Of a stretch of 49,108 nt of DNA, positions 33,801-42,026 are shown piece by piece. A program made the position numbers and the translations under genes. Position 1 is the stretch's first letter. The number at the start of each line of letters is the position of its first letter. Where the stretch lies: NCBI GenBank assembly GCA_021807595.1, contig JAKBCS010000021.1:1-49108 (forward strand). The letters are read 5' to 3'. The notes under the pieces are model-generated. The model saw nothing but the letters and a program-made list of their open reading frames with translations, searched no databases and had not been told where the DNA came from. This DNA comes from Planctomycetota bacterium. GTDB lineage: Bacteria > Planctomycetota > Planctomycetia > Gemmatales > Gemmataceae.

Positions 33801-36183
33801 CGCTCAGGAACAAACTGCCGAGGCCGCGCGCGCTCAGGCGGAGGTTGCGAAGAAGCTGAGCGCGATGGACACGCCCATGCAAGAGAATCGCCGTCAAATC
33901 GCCGAGGAAGCCCTGCGGCGTGCCTTGGCGGACCTGCGCGCGGGAAGACGCGAGGATGTCGAGTCGTCGCAACGAGAAGCACAGCGCCAGCTCGAATGGC
34001 TCGAGCGCGCCCTGCGCGGCGAGAAGCCTGCGGACGAACAGGCCCGCGATCTCGCCCGACGGCAGCGCGAGCTTACGGAAGCGGCGAAACATGCCGAGGA
34101 GGGGGCGAATCCCGCACAGCGAAAAGAAGAGATCAAGAGGAATCAGCAGAAAATTGCCGACGAGACGGCCGGCCTCCCAGGCGATGCGCCCCAACGTCAA
34201 CGCGAGGCAGTCGAAGCGGCCCAACGGGCGGCAACGACGGCGCGGACCAATCCGACCTCCCCGGAATCGCAAAAACAGATGGAGGAAGCGAGCCGCAAAC
34301 TGGACGATCTCGCCCGGCAGTTGGCCGGCGAGGAGAGCGACGCAGCCAAAGCGGAACGATTGGCCCGCGCCCAGGCCGACGCCGCGGCCGAGAACGATCG
34401 GCAACTGGATCGGGCCGCGTCCGAAGAAGGCAAGCGACGCCAGAGAGAGATCGCGCGCGAGGCGAGCGAGATACGCGGAGGAGAAGCGGCCTCGCAAGAG
34501 AAAAAGCGCGCTTTGGAAGCGTTCCATAATCTCGAACGAGCGTCTCCTCGGAATCAGGGACAAGCGAGTCGTCAAGCGGCAGACGCGCTGCGCGATCTCG
34601 CCGACCGCCTCTCTGGCCGCAATGATGCAGCCGACAAGGCGAATCAACTCGCCCTTCAACAGCGTGCCTTGGCCGACGAAATCGCCGCGGATCGCGCGGA
34701 TAAGAAGGCGGCGGGACGACAGGCCGAATTGGCGAGACAGCTGCGCCGTCTGGACGGGCGCAAAGCACTACCACAAATGGTGGACACGCGGGCGCGAATG
34801 GGAGATGCCGTGGTGGCGCTGACGCGAGCCAAGAATCCCAGCGACGCCAAAAGGGCCGTTGCTCGCGCCGCCGAGTCGGCCGACAGACTTGCCGAGAAGC
34901 TCGCCGCCACGAGCAAGCGACTGGCTTCTCCGGTCGAAACGCCGCAGTCCCGTTCGCCCCGCTCGATCGTGTCTCCCATCGACCCACCCACGCCCTCCGG
35001 TTTGCCCAGCCGAGAGTTGAGCGACCTAGCCCGCCGACTGGCCCAACAACAGCGTGCGTTGAGCGACCGCGTGAAGCGCCTGAACCACTCGGCGAGCGAC
35101 GAACGACCTTCGTTGCTCGACAATCCCGTTGAGGATCTCGTCCGACGGCAAGCGGCTGTCGCCAAAGAGACGGAGGAATTGGCGCGGGATGTCGCCGACG
35201 AACAAGGCGACAAGGCCGCCGTGGCGCGCCAGGCGGGACAAGCGCGAGAAACCACGGCGGAGGCGGCGCGGCAACTCGTTGCGGGGTCTTTGCCGACGGC
35301 TCTGCGTGCCGGCGAGCAGAGCGCCGACAGACTGGGACAATTGGCATCTCAATTAGTATCTTTGCCGCGAGGCGTGGAAAATCCGATCAAGGATGTCCTG
35401 CTCCAAACGCGACGATTGAGCCAGCGCCAACAGGAAATCAATCGGTTGTTGCATCCTCTGGCCAACGATGCTCGCGCTCAGGCGGGTCGGCAACGGGCGC
35501 GCCAGCGCGAATTGGAACGCGAGACGTCCGAGTTGATGCGTCAATTCCAAGACTCGGCCCAGAAGCCCGGCGCGTCGGAGGCGATGAAGTCGGCGATGCG
35601 GCAGGCCGGAGGCGACAGCGATCGAGCCAGACGGGACATGCGAGAAGCGAACGAACGAGCGCGGAGCGGCGATTCGTCGTCGGCCAAAGAATCGCAAGAC
35701 AGCGCCGCCGCGTCTCTCGATCGCGCCGCTCAAACGGCGGCTTCAGCCGCGCGCGCGTCGCCCGGCAAATCGGCGAGCGCTTCGTCCAAGGCCGGCGAAG
35801 CGATGACCCAAGCCGCCGGACAGATGGCCGACGCTCAGGGGCAGCTTTCGCAAGGCAAACCCGGACAGGCGCAGGCTGCCATGAAGCAAGCGGCGCAGTC
35901 GCTGGCTCGGGCTGCGGGCCAAATGGCCGCCGGAGAGCAAGCGCAACCCGGAGGCCCCAGACCATCGGCGCAATCTCCCGGAGGAGGCGCGCAACCCGGA
36001 GGATTGCCCAACCTCGAAGCCTATGGACTCGACTCGACTGCCTACGCGGGGAAGAGTTGGGGCGAGTTGCCGGGCGAGTTGCGCACCAAGATCGTCCAAG
36101 ACATACGGGCCAACTACGGTGACGACTACGCGCGCACCATTAAGTATTACTTCGAGCATCTCGCCGATACGAGGAAGAAATGA
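30823..36183 (+). CDS. Giant coiled-coil membrane protein, DUF4175-like
   Basis: A 1786-residue protein. Three membrane segments lie in the N-terminal 175 residues (about 33-50, 60-80 and 151-172). Then comes a beta-rich extracytoplasmic part to about 520. After that about 1200 residues of almost unbroken heptad sequence rich in Arg, Glu, Gln and Ala (for example ERARRLARDQRDLSRAETET). The C-terminus is Gly/Pro/Gln-rich and ends with a conserved-looking LPNLEAYGLDSTAYAGKSWG. The layout matches the DUF4175-type proteins of planctomycetes and alphaproteobacteria. The start is GTG 30823. The stop overlaps the next start (ATGA), so the prenyltransferase-fold gene is translationally coupled. The biased composition makes long antisense frames, which are not genes. 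A structural or envelope-spanning role is inferred. Confidence 0.78.
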   Translation: MTATVTLPAALHCRLTSLRRRIRLFGLSRGCARSIVVLVLSAAALIGLDGWLDLPSTARQMLFWLWLGGSAILSLMSVGLPLCRRIDMRDIAAAIEAKYPDLSERLTSAVELAEGFEPGHGSPLLIGLLLEEAAQRTQPLDFQPAIPRRHAAMAGAMAGTVLALCVAAALVWPNRVDERIRRFTHPHDPESVVASYDIEVSPGDAVAARGQTLALSARLTPSNEGCAPFEAAAFIVVEAENTRTRLAMSPGTEGEFAFAHQVTGDFSYRIEAGSAASPSYRVTAVAPVELAADSPRVAVVPPEYARSVVDEEKFTGLVDLSPLRHSTVRFDFRFTRPAVSGAIEWSSEARGNDADAVAKSERQSLLLSEDRQSASLTLTATKDVKYRLILEAEHGVRSELAGGTIRVVPDRPPSVVRFSGKEELRSVLPSDHIPLEIEAADDFGVTQIELEYRVNDRESKRESLKMEGGTKQSALARSVLALTGKLREGDRLDYRFHLRDNLPKEYGGPHVVVYPADRWLTLQAARRGDPLKQQEILAQRDEINRRLQAVRESLLRERRGVYKVRQETRDAETLASEQVEILDVLQRDNRGAEKALHEIAEIAEASPPLHRVAETATQVAEGEMRQSGEALAQVPRQKTPVERTHRFDKADEQLEAALKRLDEVKGTNDRLAQDRLDRIKLETLAERESRLAERAAELVEQPLDPKGSESFEKLRREQAETAAELERLSQQSEPLKQALERARQENAEQLAERARRLARDQRDLSRAETETERRERIEKLAELAREQQELAERQEALAQRSREALKVAQTAPLQPEEYRKAVEELQRDRAPEAMRHQEQAANDLERMAQAFERTLAAASDPKEAARQLAQAEHELQQHARREPSDTKPLTEEQNAIRRTAERLSIPPNDAEANAVKRRIAERATQAEEALGNRDVPEAHARMEETKKLLQRLSDSLPPLDKRRKDALQELERQRRQQEQIARRVERLPKEGAAAQEQTAEAARAQAEVAKKLSAMDTPMQENRRQIAEEALRRALADLRAGRREDVESSQREAQRQLEWLERALRGEKPADEQARDLARRQRELTEAAKHAEEGANPAQRKEEIKRNQQKIADETAGLPGDAPQRQREAVEAAQRAATTARTNPTSPESQKQMEEASRKLDDLARQLAGEESDAAKAERLARAQADAAAENDRQLDRAASEEGKRRQREIAREASEIRGGEAASQEKKRALEAFHNLERASPRNQGQASRQAADALRDLADRLSGRNDAADKANQLALQQRALADEIAADRADKKAAGRQAELARQLRRLDGRKALPQMVDTRARMGDAVVALTRAKNPSDAKRAVARAAESADRLAEKLAATSKRLASPVETPQSRSPRSIVSPIDPPTPSGLPSRELSDLARRLAQQQRALSDRVKRLNHSASDERPSLLDNPVEDLVRRQAAVAKETEELARDVADEQGDKAAVARQAGQARETTAEAARQLVAGSLPTALRAGEQSADRLGQLASQLVSLPRGVENPIKDVLLQTRRLSQRQQEINRLLHPLANDARAQAGRQRARQRELERETSELMRQFQDSAQKPGASEAMKSAMRQAGGDSDRARRDMREANERARSGDSSSAKESQDSAAASLDRAAQTAASAARASPGKSASASSKAGEAMTQAAGQMADAQGQLSQGKPGQAQAAMKQAAQSLARAAGQMAAGEQAQPGGPRPSAQSPGGGAQPGGLPNLEAYGLDSTAYAGKSWGELPGELRTKIVQDIRANYGDDYARTIKYYFEHLADTRKK

Positions 36184-37250
36184 AATCCATCGCGCGTCCG
36201 GCGATCTTCGTGGCCGTCTCGTTTGCCGCCCTCGCCCCGTTCGCCAGAGCCGCCCAGGTCGATCGCGCCGCCCAGGTCGATCGTGCCGTCGAACGCGGCT
36301 TGGAGACCTTGCAAGTAATGCAGGATAAGACGGAGGGGTGTTGGCGGGATCGACACAATCGCCCCCATCCCGCCGTTACCGGACTGGCCGTCATGGCTTT
36401 CCTCTCGGCCGGCCATGTGCCCGGCGAAGGGCGCTATGGCCCGCTCATCGAGAAGGCCGTTCGGTGGGTTCTGCGCCAGCAGAAAGACAACGGGTTGATC
36501 GCCGCCGACGATGCTCAGGAGATGTATCAACACGGCATCGCCACCCTGATGCTGGCCGAAGTCGCCGGCTCCACCGATGCCGAGTCGGCCCGCGCGATTC
36601 GCAAGGCGATCGTCAAGGCGGTGCGCGTCATTCTCAAGGCCCAACGAAGCAACGGCGGCGACAACGGAGGTTGGCGGTATCATGTGGCCGATGTCGATGG
36701 CGCGGACATCAGCGTCACCGGCTGGCAGGTGATGGCTCTCCGCGCCGCCCGCAATCTCGGCTGCGACGTTCCCTCCTCCGCCATCGACCGCGCCGTCGCC
36801 TATATCAAACGCTGCCACGATAAGGGGAGCGGAGGATTCCGCTATCAGACCGGAGGAGGCGTCACCGTTGCCTGCACCGGTACCAGCGTTCTCGCCCTGG
36901 AAATATGCGGCAAAGCGCACCATCGCAGCGACGAAGCCCTCAGCGGCGGAGCCTATCTCATCGCCAAGCAAAACCTGCCGCGCGCCGGACAAGAATGGTT
37001 CTACTATTCGATCTACTATGGCTCGCAGGCGGCCTTTCAACTTGGCGGCAACTACTGGACCGTGTTTCGACCCACCATGCACGACGTTTTGCTCGACAAG
37101 CGCAGCGGCGGCGGTTTCTGGGACGGTCAGACCGGCGACGCCCAACAGGGCGGTCGCGCGTACTGCACCGCTATGGCTCTCCTCGCCCTTACCGTCGAAT
37201 ACCGTTTCCTCCCCATCTATCAACGCGGGGAAGAACCTACCGAGAAGTGA
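36180..37250 (+). CDS. Secreted prenyltransferase/squalene-cyclase-fold (alpha/alpha toroid) protein
   Basis: A 356-residue protein with a signal peptide (IFVAVSFAALAPFARAA). Toroid repeats follow, each with the Gly-Gly-aromatic pattern: NGGWRYHVADVDGADISVTG, GGFRYQTGGGVTVACTGTSV, and GGFWDGQTGDAQQGGRAYCT. The alternating helices end with ALLALTVEY. These repeats occur in squalene-hopene cyclases and protein prenyltransferases, but here the catalytic DXDD-type motif of cyclases is not evident, so it is likely a binding or scaffold protein. Right after the signal peptide the six residues AQVDRA are tandemly duplicated, an 18-bp DNA duplication (GCCCAGGTCGATCG-type unit). The ATG overlaps the stop of the giant coiled-coil gene. 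Confidence 0.82.
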   Translation: MKSIARPAIFVAVSFAALAPFARAAQVDRAAQVDRAVERGLETLQVMQDKTEGCWRDRHNRPHPAVTGLAVMAFLSAGHVPGEGRYGPLIEKAVRWVLRQQKDNGLIAADDAQEMYQHGIATLMLAEVAGSTDAESARAIRKAIVKAVRVILKAQRSNGGDNGGWRYHVADVDGADISVTGWQVMALRAARNLGCDVPSSAIDRAVAYIKRCHDKGSGGFRYQTGGGVTVACTGTSVLALEICGKAHHRSDEALSGGAYLIAKQNLPRAGQEWFYYSIYYGSQAAFQLGGNYWTVFRPTMHDVLLDKRSGGGFWDGQTGDAQQGGRAYCTAMALLALTVEYRFLPIYQRGEEPTEK

Positions 37251-37274
37251 TGCGATGGAGACGGCGCGCGCGAA

Positions 37275-37317
37275 GGCGGCGTAAGCCGATGGGGATTCCG
37301 CATCGACTTACGCCGCC
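37275..37317. terminator. Bidirectional terminator hairpin
   Basis: GGCGGCGTAAGCCGATG pairs with CATCGACTTACGCCGCC at 16 of 17 positions, loop of 9 bases. It lies between two convergent genes, 25 bp after the plus-strand stop and 15 bp before the end of the minus-strand gene. Confidence 0.75.
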
Positions 37318-37331
37318 GCTCGACTCCGTCG

Positions 37332-38843
37332 TTATTTGTCCGGTTTGGCCGGCGGAACCGGCATGTCCCCGCCGGCCTTCGGCGCGTAGTCGGCGGGCCG
37401 ATCCGAGGTATACGACGACGGGTTCTTCTCTCGTGTCGAATGCGGACGGCGGTAGCCAATCATGTCGAGATAGTTGAGGAGGCTGACGGTGCGCACACCG
37501 AGTTTGCCCGCGTCGGCCTGCATGATTTTACGGCTGTTGCTGGCTTCCTCAACCGCCTTGGAGGGTTTGCCCACGGCCGGCGAATCGGGAAGTTCGCCGA
37601 TAATCAAGAACTCCGTTCGGTAGCTCATCTGCCCCTTCACCTTACCGTCTTTGGGGTCCAAGTAGGCATCGACGATGACGTTCTGTCGTTCGAGGGAGCG
37701 CATGAATTCGGGCAGATCGTCGCGGCCGTCGCCGGTCAGATCGACGATGCCGGAGATGGCGATGTGTTTCTTCAGGTTCGGATCCCAACCCGGATTGTAA
37801 ATCACGTCGCGTTCGATGATCGGGTCGCGGTCTGCGTCTTTCACCGAAGTGACGCGGGTTTGCGACAGGTGCGGGCCGATCACGTTGATGACCTCCAGCG
37901 TCCCCTTGGCCTGGGGATTCGGACGACCATCGACGCCGATGCCGTGGATTGAGAACGTCAGCTGCGCATTGACGTGATCCGCCGAGCCGAGGTTGATGTA
38001 CGGGTTCGTACCGCGCGTATCCATGCGCACGATGCGCCATTCCGTCCTCATACTAAGTGGTGCTTGGAGGCTCTTGAGCTGAAGCGCCTCAAGCAGAGAT
38101 TCTTTCTCCTTAACTCTGCCTTTAAGGGATGCGATTTCTCCCTGAAGTCCCTTGATCTCGGTGGTCGTCTGCGCCCGATTGGCCGCAGCGTCTTCCAGGT
38201 CTTTCCTATTGCGGGCGCTCATGGTTTGCAGGTCGGCCTGGGTCTGCGAGACCAATTGATCTCGTTTGGTAAAGTCTTGTTGGAACTTCGCGGTCAGTGC
38301 CTTGAGTTGGTCGTCGAAATCCTTGCGGGCGGCCAATAGTTCGTCTTCTTTCGTTTGCGCATCCTTCTTAGCTTTGTCGCGCTCCTTGGTCACCTGCTCC
38401 TGTTGTTTGGCGAGATTGTCGTAATCGCCTCGCTGCTTGTTGATGATGCTCTCGGCCGTCTCCACCGGCTGATTGCCATTCCACTTATATTTGGCTTCGA
38501 GCGCCTTGAGGATTTTCGTGATCCCCTCCTCGTCCTTCTGGCCCCTCATCTCGCCGCGGTCGAATTGCCCTTTCTGCGTTCCCAGCAACTCGACGCCGTC
38601 GAGCGTTTGTCCCTGTCCCAGATAGCTTGCGAACATCATGGATTGGAACTTGTACCAATCGCGCTCTTTTTTCGTCGCATCGGCGGTTTTCTTCTCCTCG
38701 GCAGCTTTTTTGACGAGCGTTTCTTGCTCGGCGAAGCCGTAGTAGGTGGACACGCCCAACCCGATCGTCGCCAGGATGAAGAACACCATGGTGATGATCA
38801 GACCTTGTTTCGATTCGCCTTGATGTTTCGTTCGCGGAGGCAT
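37332..38843 (-). CDS. Membrane-anchored coiled-coil protein of unknown function
   Basis: A 503-residue protein. A short cytoplasmic N-terminus leads to one membrane segment (about residues 12-36, IITMVFFILATIGLGVSTYY). Heptad sequence follows (37-60 and about 140-260, with many Lys, Glu and Gln). The C-terminal globular part contains TNPYINLGSADHVNAQLTFS, IIERDVIYNPGWDP and GIVDLTGDGRDDLPEFMRSL, which look like conserved beta-strand/helix units; I do not recognise the family. A Pro-rich tail ends the protein. ATG 38841-38843 is taken as start; the frame extends 60 bp upstream without support. It converges on the toroid gene, and its own upstream region is shared with the divergent kinase gene. 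Confidence 0.7.
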   Translation of the reverse strand: MPPRTKHQGESKQGLIITMVFFILATIGLGVSTYYGFAEQETLVKKAAEEKKTADATKKERDWYKFQSMMFASYLGQGQTLDGVELLGTQKGQFDRGEMRGQKDEEGITKILKALEAKYKWNGNQPVETAESIINKQRGDYDNLAKQQEQVTKERDKAKKDAQTKEDELLAARKDFDDQLKALTAKFQQDFTKRDQLVSQTQADLQTMSARNRKDLEDAAANRAQTTTEIKGLQGEIASLKGRVKEKESLLEALQLKSLQAPLSMRTEWRIVRMDTRGTNPYINLGSADHVNAQLTFSIHGIGVDGRPNPQAKGTLEVINVIGPHLSQTRVTSVKDADRDPIIERDVIYNPGWDPNLKKHIAISGIVDLTGDGRDDLPEFMRSLERQNVIVDAYLDPKDGKVKGQMSYRTEFLIIGELPDSPAVGKPSKAVEEASNSRKIMQADAGKLGVRTVSLLNYLDMIGYRRPHSTREKNPSSYTSDRPADYAPKAGGDMPVPPAKPDK

Positions 38844-39112
38844 CGGTGCAACCTCATGACAGGAATAGCGACGGGTACCGAAGGGACGCGAGGCGAAAGC
38901 CATCGGGCCGCAACTTCAGCAACTCAATCCATTTCCAGTCTAATTGATCCCATTACGCTGTCAATGCGATTGATTGGGTAAGACGGGAAGAGTTCAGATA
39001 AAAGGCGCTCCTTGTCGATTGTAACGAAGAGCGCGGACGCCGAAGCAGCTACAATGAGGCGAGCCGGGTTCGTTAGCTTCCGCCTGCGTTTGGATTTCAT
39101 ATTGAGGACGAG
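38844..39112. other. Divergent promoter region
   Basis: About 270 bp between the start codons of the coiled-coil gene and the kinase gene. It is more AT-rich than its surroundings near 38930-39030, as expected for promoters. No clear operator is seen. Confidence 0.45.
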
Positions 39113-40768
39113 ATGATCGGTGCAAAACTCGGGTCGTGGATCTTGGAGAAAGCGCTTGGTTCCGGCGGCATGGGAACCGTCTACCTGGCGCGGTCGTCGA
39201 GCGCGAACTCCTCAGGCTCGCCGTCCGCCAAACGAGCGGCGATCAAAGTGATGGCTCCCGAATTGGCCGTCGATTCTGGGTTTCTGGCTCGATTTCAGCG
39301 CGAAATCGACATCCTACGGCAACTCGATCATCCCAACATCGTCCGTTTCCACGAATCGGGGCAACAGAATGGGCGGCCCTATTTCGTCATGGAATACGTT
39401 CCCGGTCCCAGCTACGAATCGCTGTTGATCGAGCGGGGCAGACTGCCGTGGCCGGAAGTGCTGGAACTGGCGTGGCAGATCGCGCCTGCCCTCAAGCACG
39501 CGCACGATCGCGGCGTAATTCACCGCGACTTGAAGCCATCGAATCTCTTGCGTGGAGAGCGAGAACAGCCAGGGACCGATCCGGAAGGGGATTCGACCCC
39601 GACGAGGCTTGTGAAATTGACCGATTTCGGGATTGCCAGCCTGTTCGCCAGTCCTCATCTAACGGTGACGGGCGGCATCGTCGGCACGGCGGAGTATCTG
39701 TCGCCCGAACAGGCGGCCGGCAAACCCGTCACCCGCCGCAGCGATCTCTATTCTCTCGGCGTGGTCCTGTACACGCTGGCCGCCGGACGCACGCCGTTTG
39801 AGGGCGAGCCGCTCGATCTGTTGCACAAACATCGCTTCGCTCAATTCGATCGCCCGATACGCCTTCTGCCGGACATGCCGCACGAATTGGATGAGATCAT
39901 CTGCGATCTGATGGAGAAAGATCCTTCCAAGCGTCCGGCAGACGCCGCCGTCTTGTTTCGGCGTCTCGATCGCCTCAAACACAAGTTGGCCTATCAAGCG
40001 ACCCAAGCGGGAGGAACGGGGGAAGGCAACACCTCGGCTCCTTCGGCGGCGGCATCGGCAACGCGCTCGCCCTTAAACGTCGAGGGGCCGGCCACATTGA
40101 TGAGCCGACTGATGCGCCAAGAGTTGGAGCGCGAACGAAGCGGCGGACCCGTGCGCCGTTTCCTCCATCGGCCGTGGGTACTCATCGTGTTGCTCGGACT
40201 CACGTTGGGATTGCTCGTCTGGTCGTTTTGGCCCATGAGCGCCGAAACCATGTATCAACGCGGAGCAGCGCTGATGGAGTCGGACAATCCAGACGATTGG
40301 GATACGGCATGGGACAAATATTTGGCTCCCCTGTTGGATAAGGCTCCAGAAACGGCACGTCGAGCCGAGATCGAACGCTGGCGCGAGAAATACGAAGAGG
40401 CCAGGGCTTCGCGGCAATCTCTGCGCGCGGTGCGCGCGGCGGAACCGATGAGCGAGGCACAGTGGTTTTATCGAGAGGGCCTGCGCCTGCGTCAACGAGG
40501 GGACGAAGCGGGAGCGAAGCGCGTTTGGAAGGCTCTCATTCGTGCGTTCAAGGATGTGCCCTCGGAGTCGGCTTGGGCGAGGCTGGCCGAGCAAGAACTG
40601 GACAAGGAGACGCCAAAACGTCAATGGAGTCCGGTGCGTCGAGCCATGCGGCGAGCGAACGAATTGCGGCAACAGGGCAAAGAGAAAGAAGCGTCGGAGA
40701 TCGTCGAGGCGTTGCACACCCTCTACGACAACGACAAAGAGGCACGGGAGATTCTGAGGGAGAAGTGA
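39113..40768 (+). CDS. Serine/threonine protein kinase with membrane anchor and TPR-like tail
   Basis: A 551-residue Hanks-type kinase. Gly loop LGSGGMGTVYLA at 15-26, Lys45 (AAIKVM), HRDLKPSN with catalytic Asp139, DFGIASL, then GTAEYLSPEQ. All catalytic residues are intact. After the kinase domain (to about 290) a Ser/Ala linker leads to a membrane segment (about 346-366, VLIVLLGLTLGLLVWSFW). The outer 185 residues are helical and repeat-like (MYQRGAALMESDNPDDWDTA, FYREGLRLRQRGDEAGAKRV), probably TPR. The start is ATG 39113 after TTGAGGACGAG. It phosphorylates proteins in the cytoplasm in response to an external signal; the target is unknown. The FHA protein of this window is a possible reader but is 21 kb away. 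Confidence 0.92.
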   Translation: MIGAKLGSWILEKALGSGGMGTVYLARSSSANSSGSPSAKRAAIKVMAPELAVDSGFLARFQREIDILRQLDHPNIVRFHESGQQNGRPYFVMEYVPGPSYESLLIERGRLPWPEVLELAWQIAPALKHAHDRGVIHRDLKPSNLLRGEREQPGTDPEGDSTPTRLVKLTDFGIASLFASPHLTVTGGIVGTAEYLSPEQAAGKPVTRRSDLYSLGVVLYTLAAGRTPFEGEPLDLLHKHRFAQFDRPIRLLPDMPHELDEIICDLMEKDPSKRPADAAVLFRRLDRLKHKLAYQATQAGGTGEGNTSAPSAAASATRSPLNVEGPATLMSRLMRQELERERSGGPVRRFLHRPWVLIVLLGLTLGLLVWSFWPMSAETMYQRGAALMESDNPDDWDTAWDKYLAPLLDKAPETARRAEIERWREKYEEARASRQSLRAVRAAEPMSEAQWFYREGLRLRQRGDEAGAKRVWKALIRAFKDVPSESAWARLAEQELDKETPKRQWSPVRRAMRRANELRQQGKEKEASEIVEALHTLYDNDKEAREILREK

Positions 40769-40771
40769 ATG

Positions 40772-40829
40772 CGGTTAGCCCTGACGCGGAGCGCGCGAGC
40801 AACCCCGCGCTCCGCGTCAGGGCTAACCG
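40772..40829. terminator. Perfect 24-bp stem, bidirectional terminator
   Basis: CGGTTAGCCCTGACGCGGAG continues for 4 bases and pairs perfectly over 24 bp with the right arm at 40806-40829, with a 10-base loop. It begins 3 bases after the kinase stop, and the right arm contains the stop codon of the convergent gene. Its length and perfection suggest a repeat-derived element reused as terminator. Confidence 0.75.
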
Positions 40830-41947
40830 GGTTGCCGATGGAGGCGATTGCGATACTCTTCTTCGAGTTGTCGGGTCAATTCCGGCAAGCGATCCATCAA
40901 CCGCCGAGGAGCGCGGGGAGGACGCGAGGCCAGAGCGTACACGGTCATCAGCGGTAAAGCCACGGTCGAATCGAGATAGCACGTTACGGTATCCGGCAAT
41001 TGTTCGGGATCGACCTTGCCCCAGGTCATGGCCTCTTGCGGCGTGGCACCGCTGAGGCCGCCCGTGTCGGGACGCGCATCGGTGATTTGTAGGAAATAGT
41101 CGTGTCCGCTCTCTTCCAGGCCGAGAACTTCTTGGATTTGCGGTTCGGTTTGCAGAATGAAATTCTTCGGCGAGCCTCCTCCGAGAATCAACACCCCGCT
41201 GCGTCCGCGTTTTTTGGCATCGTAAACGAGGGCCGCGCTTTGGTTGACATCGCGCAGCGGGTCGATGCACAACATCGAGCCTTCCATTTGCAGTGCGGCC
41301 AGGTTCATGCCGATGGAGCTATCGCCCGGCGACGACGTGAAGATCGGTACGCCATGACGATAAGCAGCGGCGAGTAAACTCCGTCCGGTGCGTCCGGTCT
41401 CGTCCTCGCGCGCGGCGAGGTATTTACCGACTAGGTGATGAAACTCCGCCGTGCCCATCGTTCGCTGAAACGCCTCGCCCCGACACAGGGTTCGATAAAA
41501 GCGGTCGGTACCCAACAGATTTTCGTAGTCGAAAACAATGTCGTAGATACGAATGACCTGATGCTCGCGCAGTTGCAGATCGTCGAGTCCCGGTCGCGAT
41601 TGATGCAGATCCATGCCCAAGGCGAAATGCGTATCGTGATAGAGATTCGCCCCGGTGCTAACAATCCAATCGATGAATCCCGCTTCGACGAGCGGAACCA
41701 GACAGGAGATGCCCAATCCCGCCGGTGTCAACGCTCCGCTGAGCGACAGACCGACCACGGCATCGTCGGCCAGCATTTTGGTGGCATAGATGCGGCACGC
41801 CTCGCGCAGTCGACCGGCGTTGTACGACGAAAACACCTCGTCGAGAACGCGCGGCAAGGGCATGTCCGCCGTCAACTTCGGCGGGTCGATGCGTCGATGG
41901 CTGATTTTGTGCAAATACCGCTGATTGTGGCCCGATGATTGTGTCAT
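40823..41947 (-). CDS. Deoxyhypusine synthase family protein
   Basis: A 374-residue protein of the deoxyhypusine/homospermidine synthase fold, which moves the aminobutyl group of spermidine through an imine to an active-site lysine. The NAD-binding and catalytic parts match: LSLSGALTPAGLGISCLVPL, IDWIVSTGANLYHD, GVPIFTSSPGDSSIGMN, and TWGKV with Lys311, the equivalent of the imine-forming lysine. Bacteria of this kind have no eIF5A, so the product is more likely a polyamine such as homospermidine or a modified protein not yet known. The stop lies inside the terminator hairpin. ATG 41945-41947 is taken as start; the ribosome-binding site is weak. It stands alone. Confidence 0.88.
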   Translation of the reverse strand: MTQSSGHNQRYLHKISHRRIDPPKLTADMPLPRVLDEVFSSYNAGRLREACRIYATKMLADDAVVGLSLSGALTPAGLGISCLVPLVEAGFIDWIVSTGANLYHDTHFALGMDLHQSRPGLDDLQLREHQVIRIYDIVFDYENLLGTDRFYRTLCRGEAFQRTMGTAEFHHLVGKYLAAREDETGRTGRSLLAAAYRHGVPIFTSSPGDSSIGMNLAALQMEGSMLCIDPLRDVNQSAALVYDAKKRGRSGVLILGGGSPKNFILQTEPQIQEVLGLEESGHDYFLQITDARPDTGGLSGATPQEAMTWGKVDPEQLPDTVTCYLDSTVALPLMTVYALASRPPRAPRRLMDRLPELTRQLEEEYRNRLHRQPG

Positions 41948-42026
41948 GAGGTCAGGTTAGTCGCGCCGGCGCGGCGCGGCAACCGGCAGCTCGAAAAGAA
42001 ATGCCAGCGCGAGTGTCTGTCCCAGG

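Noticed and set aside
34133-35347. 404-codon minus-strand frame, and similar ones at 33005-33982, 33676-34659 and 34656-35255
   Set aside because: Antisense to the Arg/Glu/Ala-rich coiled-coil gene. The biased codons leave complementary frames open; their translations are Arg/Pro/Ser-rich and without domains.
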